From Branchiostoma floridae (Eukaryota > Chordata > Leptocardii > Amphioxiformes > Branchiostomatidae): a DNA stretch of 64,000 bases. Positions 59,044 through 64,000 of the stretch are shown here, one piece after another. Position 1 is the stretch's first letter, and each line of letters begins with the position of its first letter. The stretch covers positions 17,580,356 through 17,644,355 of the forward strand of contig NC_049995.1 in NCBI RefSeq assembly GCF_000003815.2. The letters are read 5' to 3'. Below the pieces are notes generated by a model, which searched no databases, was not told the DNA's origin, and saw only the letters and a program-made list of their open reading frames with translations. A program made the translations under genes and the position numbers.

Positions 59044-62000
59044 ATGGCTGCCACAGGGGAAACTGCAGCCATGGATGGAGCATCAGGGTCAAAGGGTCAA
59101 GGTCAGGAAAGGTTAGGGGTCAACTTTCAACTTCTATGTCTCTTTTTTATTGTGTTGGCCAGCTATCAAGTTTTCTGTGGTACATGTGTACACATACATA
59201 ATTGCAGAAGTAAAATCAGCTTTGAATGTAAATGAAAACATGCTCATTCAAAATTTACCAATTGTTGCTTACCCAACATGTATGCTACGGAGAGGGTTGC
59301 TGTCTTTAGGATGGGACGTTAAGCTGTGGTCCACTGTTCATTGTGCTTGTCTTAAAGAGCTAGGGGGATTTCCCTGTACAATAACAAACCTGTAAATATT
59401 AAACATAGCATCTGCCATGACCTGAGTGGAAGACTGAGCTCTTGAGTCAGCTAAAACTGGATTGAGATCTTGTTTGATAACTTGTTATCACTAAATTACT
59501 TTCTAAATACGGACAATTCTATTTTTTTAATTCCAGCCATGAGGAAGAGCTGACATCAGCATCAGGTCTGCCCCCCTCCCAGAGGAAGCTGGTTCTGCTG
59601 ATGACTCACCTCAACATCGCCATGTACAGCACTTGTTTCTGGATCCAACAGGGGGCACTGCCGGTATGAACTCTATATGTATATAGAAAGACTTGCAAAA
59701 TTGCTTAGAAATCAAACAATACTTTGCACACTTCGTTGACATCCACTGGTTAACAACATTTCAAGGACAATTCATTCCCTACACCCTGATAAGATATAGA
59801 CTGAGATTTACTTCCGGATGTTTTGAGTGACATCCATCACTCTTAGCTTCTTCAGTGTCACCAGGATGTCCTGGCAGAACTTGATATTATCAGGGCTATT
59901 TTACTGGTTACCAGGTAGTGGTGTGTCTTTAACTCCCATTATATATAGTCTTTTACATACACGCTGAGGCCACACCAATTTAATTTCTTGGTTCACGGAT
60001 TCGCTCGCTCCTATTTTTTGGAAAAAAAATAAAAATAAAAATTACCACTCAGCAAATTTTCACCATTAATGAAACCATTCACCAACTTTCTGGTGTAGCA
60101 AATTGGCCTTTATATTATAAGCTCCTTAAAGTGTGGGTACAGGTGCTGTTACTGTACAAAAATAGTGTTTTTGTACTTTTTTCAAGCTGAAAAAATTTTT
60201 CTTTATGTTTTGGATTAGCCGTTACCTTTACCCCAACCATTTTACAATTTTTATTTTTATTTTTATTTTGCCCTCTCGCTCCATATTTTTTATGAAAAAA
60301 TCCGTGAACCAAGAAATTAAATTGGTGTGGCCTGAGTGTTAAGAAGTAAAAGCAGTGGCTATCTGTACCATTTTTCAAGTATTTGGTATTACTCGGCCGG
60401 GTATATAAAGATTCTAATAATTCTAACAAATCTGTGTTTTTCTGCAGTACCTGACCAAGAAGCTAGGAGTGGATCCCGTGGTGTACGGTTACCTCCAGAC
60501 GACCTTCGCGGTGGTGCAGTTGTGCGGCGGGCCGCTCTTCGGACGGTTTGTTTGTTTGTTTGTTTGTTTGTTTGTTTGTTTATTAGGATCTCCATTAGTT
60601 ACATCAAACTATTATTCCTCTATAGCTACATCATGTCTCGAAATACTTTTCTCTGCAAATCTGCACAGGTGCAGGTAACATTTGAAATGACCTGCACCAC
60701 ACAACTTTTACATGCACCTCTCAGATTTAGGAAGTATTGATCATACTAAAATCTGTTCAGAAAACATTGCCATTATTTCTCCATATGCGGTAACTGTCAA
60801 TACTAGTCATCATGAAACACACATAAACCCAGTACATGGACCAGTGCAGGTTAGGTGCAGGTAGACACCAGATATACCTGCACAGCTTTAATTTTACCTG
60901 CACTAATGTGCATATGCAGGTAGTATATCGAGCCGTGCACATCAATCCAAGAAAATACATTATAGTAAATTGCACATACAATGTCAATCAGTCAATTAGC
61001 GTCAGTCAATAACATCATTAAACATATCATATTATACGATACAATGAATTACACATCAATTGTCAATCAGGTTCGGCGATCTGTTCGGCACCCGGTCGGC
61101 GCTGGTGCTCGCCTTCTCTGCGGCTGCCATGTCCTATGGCCTTCTGGGAATGGCGGAGGGGATGCTGCTGCTGTTTCTGTCTCGACTCCCTTCGTTCCTC
61201 ATGCACTCCATGCAAGGTGGGTGATTGACTTATGGTCACGGTAAAGCTTGCACAGTGATTTAAACTGTTGAAATTGTGTATAGAGAAGTTTTCGAATCTT
61301 GGCCGGGTCATACCTTTAAAAACGGTACAGACTTCTTTTTCTCCTGGAGTCTGGTGTGGACGTTTTAACTTGACGGCAACTGATAAAAGATTATGTTGCT
61401 ATACATGTAGCTAATTAGTTTGATGAACATTAATGTGTTAACTTTCTTAAATCTCTCCTTTGCTTGTAGTAAATGTTACTTACTGACAAGAAAGGTGTAA
61501 AAAGAAACTATAACATTCAAATATCTGAACTAGACAAGATCAGGCAGAGGTTCAGGTCCAGCCCTGAACTTAAACCTCTGGAACTTAAAAACCTGGACCT
61601 GATTAATAGATACACCAAAGGCAAGTCTTTAGATAACTGAGAAATCACAGAAATGCCATCAAATATAACGCTTCTAAAATGCTTTCATTTATATTTAGTG
61701 TTGAACATGTTGAATGTTCTACCTGAAGTAAACCATGGCCCTGTGTATTTGTGTAATTTGCCAGGTGCCCAGATGATAGTGACGGACATCTCAGACGAGG
61801 GTAACCGTGCAGACGCTCTGGGGAAGCTGGGTCTCTCCTACGGCATCGGCATGATCGTGGGGCCGTTCTTAGGGGGACAGGTCACCAAGTACTTCAGGTC
61901 AGTTCTTAGGGTCACAGGTCACAGGTTAGTTCTTAGGGTCACAGGTCAGTTCTTAGGGTCACAGGTCAGTTCTTAGGGTCACAGGTCACCAAGTAATAAA

Positions 62001-63965
62001 GGTCAGTTCTTAGGGTCACAGGTCAGTTCTTAGGGTCACAGGTCACCAAGTACTAAAGGTCAGTTCTTAGGGTCACAGGTCAGTTCTTAGGGGGCAGGTC
62101 ACCAAGTACTTCAGGTCAGTCCTTAAGGTCGCAGGTCATAGGTCAGTTCTTAGGGGGCAGTTGTACTTCAGGTGTGTTCCTAGGGGGGATGCTAGGGGTG
62201 GATCCACATAGATCAAGTTTCTGAACTTCTATTCAGCCTGTCAAACCAGTTTCATTGCGTACAACTTCTTCGGGGGATAGAGCCTTATTGACACAAGTTT
62301 GTGAAGCTCTCTCTCTCTTAGCCTGATTAAATCTCGCTTATAGCAGCCCGCCAAACATCCGCCGGCCCTCTATTTACTGGTTTCCATGGTAATGTGGGCT
62401 CAACCTTAATCCTGGCCTACCATTGGTGTTGAAACATTCCACAACAGTTTCCTCAGCTTATAGCTAGTGGAGCACAAACTCCGCGGGAGGGGCCAGTTAC
62501 AGCCCTGGACAGCGGAGTTTGTGTTACACAGACTATCTCTCTCTGTTCATTCTGTTATATCTGACTCTTTCCCTCCTTCCATCCAGTGAACAACACTCTG
62601 CCTATCTAGCCATGGTGGGTTCCCTGGTCAGTATAGTGCTGGTGGTGCTGTTTATTCCTTTATATGTGACTCTTTCCTTCCCTCTCTCCAGTGAACAACA
62701 CTCTGCCTACCTGGCCATGGCGGGTTCCCTGGTCAGTATAGTGCTGGTGGTGCTGTTTATTCCTTTATATGTGACTCTTTCCCTCTCTCCCTCCAGTGAA
62801 CAACACTCTGCATACCTAGCCATGGCGGGTTCCCTGGTCAGTATAGTACTGGTGGTGCTGTTTATTCCTTTATATGTGACTCTTTCCCTCCTTCTCTCCA
62901 GTGAACAACACTCTGCCTACCTGGCCATGGCGGGTTCCCTGGTCAGTATAGTACTGGTGGTGCTGTTTATTCCTTTATATGTGACTCTTTCCTTCCTTCT
63001 CTCCAGTGAACAACACTCTGCATACCTAGCCATGGCAGGTTCCCTGGTCAGTATAGTACTGGTGGTGCTGTTTATTCCTTTATATGTGACTCTTTCCCTC
63101 CCTCTCTCCAGTGAACAACACTCTGCCTACCTGGCCATGGCAGGTTCCCTGGTAGTATAGAACTGGCGGAGCTGTTTATTCCTTTATATGTGACTCTTTC
63201 CCTCCTTCTCTCCAGTGAACAACACTCTGCCTACCTGGTCATGGCGGGTTCCCTGGTCAGTATAGTACTGGCGGTGCTGTTTATTCCTTTATATGGGACT
63301 CTTTCCTTCCTTCTCTCCAGTGAACAACACTCTGCATACCTAGCCATGGCGGGTTCCCTGGATCAGTATAGTACTGGAGGTGCTGTTTATTCCTTTATAT
63401 GAGACTCTTTCCCTCCCTCTCTCCAGTGAACAACACTCTGCCTACCTGGCCATGGCAGGTTCCCTGGTCAGTATAGTACTGGTGGTGCTGTTTATTCCTT
63501 TATATGTGACTCTTTCCCTCCTTCTCTCCAGTGAACAACACTCTGCCTACCTGGCCATGGCAGGTTCCCTGGTCAGTATAGTACTGGTGGTGCTGTTTAT
63601 TCCTTTATATGTGACTCTTTCCCTCCTTCTCTCCAGTGAACAACACTCTGCCTACCTGGCCATGGCGGGTTCCCTGGTCAGTATAGTTCTGGTGGCGCTG
63701 TTTATTCCTTTATATGTGACTCTTTCCCTCCCTCCCTCCAGTGAACAACACTCAGCCTACCTTGCCATGGCGGGTTCCCTGGTCAGTATAGTACTGGTGG
63801 TGCTGTTTATTCCTTTATATCTGACTCTTTCCCTCCCTCTCTCCAGTGAACAACACTCTGCCTACTTGGCCATGGCAGGTTCCCTGGTCAGTATAGTCCT
63901 GGTGGTGCTGTTTATTCCTTCTAACACCAAGGCTGGGAAAAAGGACTCAGATTCCAAGAAGGAGG
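59044..63965 (+). CDS. SLC22A18: SLC22A18-like major facilitator transporter (5' part; continues beyond right edge)
   Basis: Six exons join in phase: 59030-59111 (first in-frame ATG at 59044), 59537-59663, 60448-60545, 61071-61216, 61765-61897, 63847-63965, the last with a GTAAG donor near the window end. Features: a cytosolic start rich in Gly/Ser, first helix QRKLVLLMTHLNIAMYSTCF, YGYLQTTFAVVQLCGGPLFG, the MFS motif A as GRFGDLFGTRSA, LVLAFSAAAMSYGLLGMAEG, SRLPSFLMHSMQGAQMIVTD, then LGLSYGIGMIVGPFLGG and SAYLAMAGSLVSIVLVVLFI before a charged loop (STKAGKK-like SNTKAGKKDSDSKK). The AQM-TD block and the order of helices match SLC22A18 (organic cation transporter-like, an imprinted gene in mammals). 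Substrate unknown. Intron before the last exon holds a 13-unit copy array. The true first exon may lie upstream. Confidence 0.85.
59968..60332. mobile_element. PIF/Harbinger-like MITE copy 3
   Basis: GGCCACACCAATTTAATTTC and its complement; TGA on both flanks. In the transporter intron before exon 60448. Confidence 0.8.
61898..62170 (+). repeat. Tandem copies of the 5' splice site and exon end (exon 61765-61897)
   Basis: GGTCAGTTCTTAGGGTCACA repeats many times after the real donor TTCAG|GTCAGT; some units include GGTCACCAAGTACT and TTCAGGTCAG, copies of the exon end (QVTKYF) with its donor. Unit lengths vary (about 17 to 55 bp). Confidence 0.8.
62560..63846 (+). repeat. Tandem array of 3' splice site plus membrane-helix exon, ~105-bp unit, 12 extra copies
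   Basis: Exon-start copies at 62587, 62692, 62797, 62902, 63007, 63112, 63216, 63321, 63427, 63532, 63637, 63742 before the real one at 63847. Each unit has a pyrimidine tract, TCTCCAG and then SEQHSAYLAMAGSLVSIVLV with VLFIP, followed by LYVTLS, which is the intron part read as protein. Most steps are exactly 105 bp (35 codons); one is 104 and one 106. The last five acceptors (63427 to 63847) are all in frame and open. Confidence 0.92.
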
Positions 63966-64000
63966 GTAAGTTTCAATTCTTACAAATTACTATTACAGTG

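Overview
This is a eukaryotic (animal) nuclear window: every gene is split by GT-AG introns, there are SINEs, MITEs and microsatellites throughout, and one 100-N assembly gap (23412-23511). The proteins are deuterostome-like, and several introns carry minisatellites that copy an intron/exon boundary. I recall that kind of array (called 'mirage' minisatellites) being described from amphioxus, so the best guess is a cephalochordate (Branchiostoma). That assignment is inference and could not be tested by alignment here.

Layout. (1) 605-15629, minus strand: one large gene, running off the left edge, whose 19 exons I could join with consistent splice phases: signal peptide, fibrinogen C-terminal domain, C-type lectin, short EGF, F5/8 type C (discoidin), farnesoic-acid-methyltransferase-like domain (Methyltransf_FA), sushi, WxxW, sushi, a long Thr-rich mucin stalk, and then the ligand-binding domain of a Cys-loop (pentameric) ligand-gated ion channel with a perfect C-x13-C loop. 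This lectin/adhesion ectodomain joined to a neurotransmitter-receptor-type domain is the most unusual thing in the window. (2) 17670-24783, minus: a MICOS subunit MIC26/MIC27 (APOO/APOOL) gene, 7 exons, complete. (3) 25056-33035, plus: SMNDC1 (SPF30), a Tudor-domain splicing factor, 8 exons, complete, divergent from (2) across a ~270-bp shared promoter. (4) 43031-46993, minus: Rab32/Rab38-type small GTPase, 5 exons found; the initiator codon may lie in an ATG-only exon at 56366. (5) 59044-63965, plus: SLC22A18-like major facilitator transporter, 6 exons, continuing off the right edge.

The rest is intergenic or intronic and rich in mobile DNA: several hAT-like MITE families with intact 8-bp target duplications, a PIF/Harbinger-like MITE family with 3-bp duplications, a ~980-bp fold-back element with a 10-bp duplication (Mutator-like), a candidate piggyBac-like MITE, tRNA-derived and 5S-derived SINEs, and a ~940-bp element with palindromic subterminal repeats.

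A recurring theme is local tandem duplication of exon edges together with their splice sites, seen in four of the five genes. In the transporter the array is 13 units of about 105 bp, each carrying a 3' splice site and the coding sequence of one membrane segment, and long runs of it stay in frame. The genes are not an operon; apart from the divergent MIC26/SMNDC1 pair there is no evident functional coupling.
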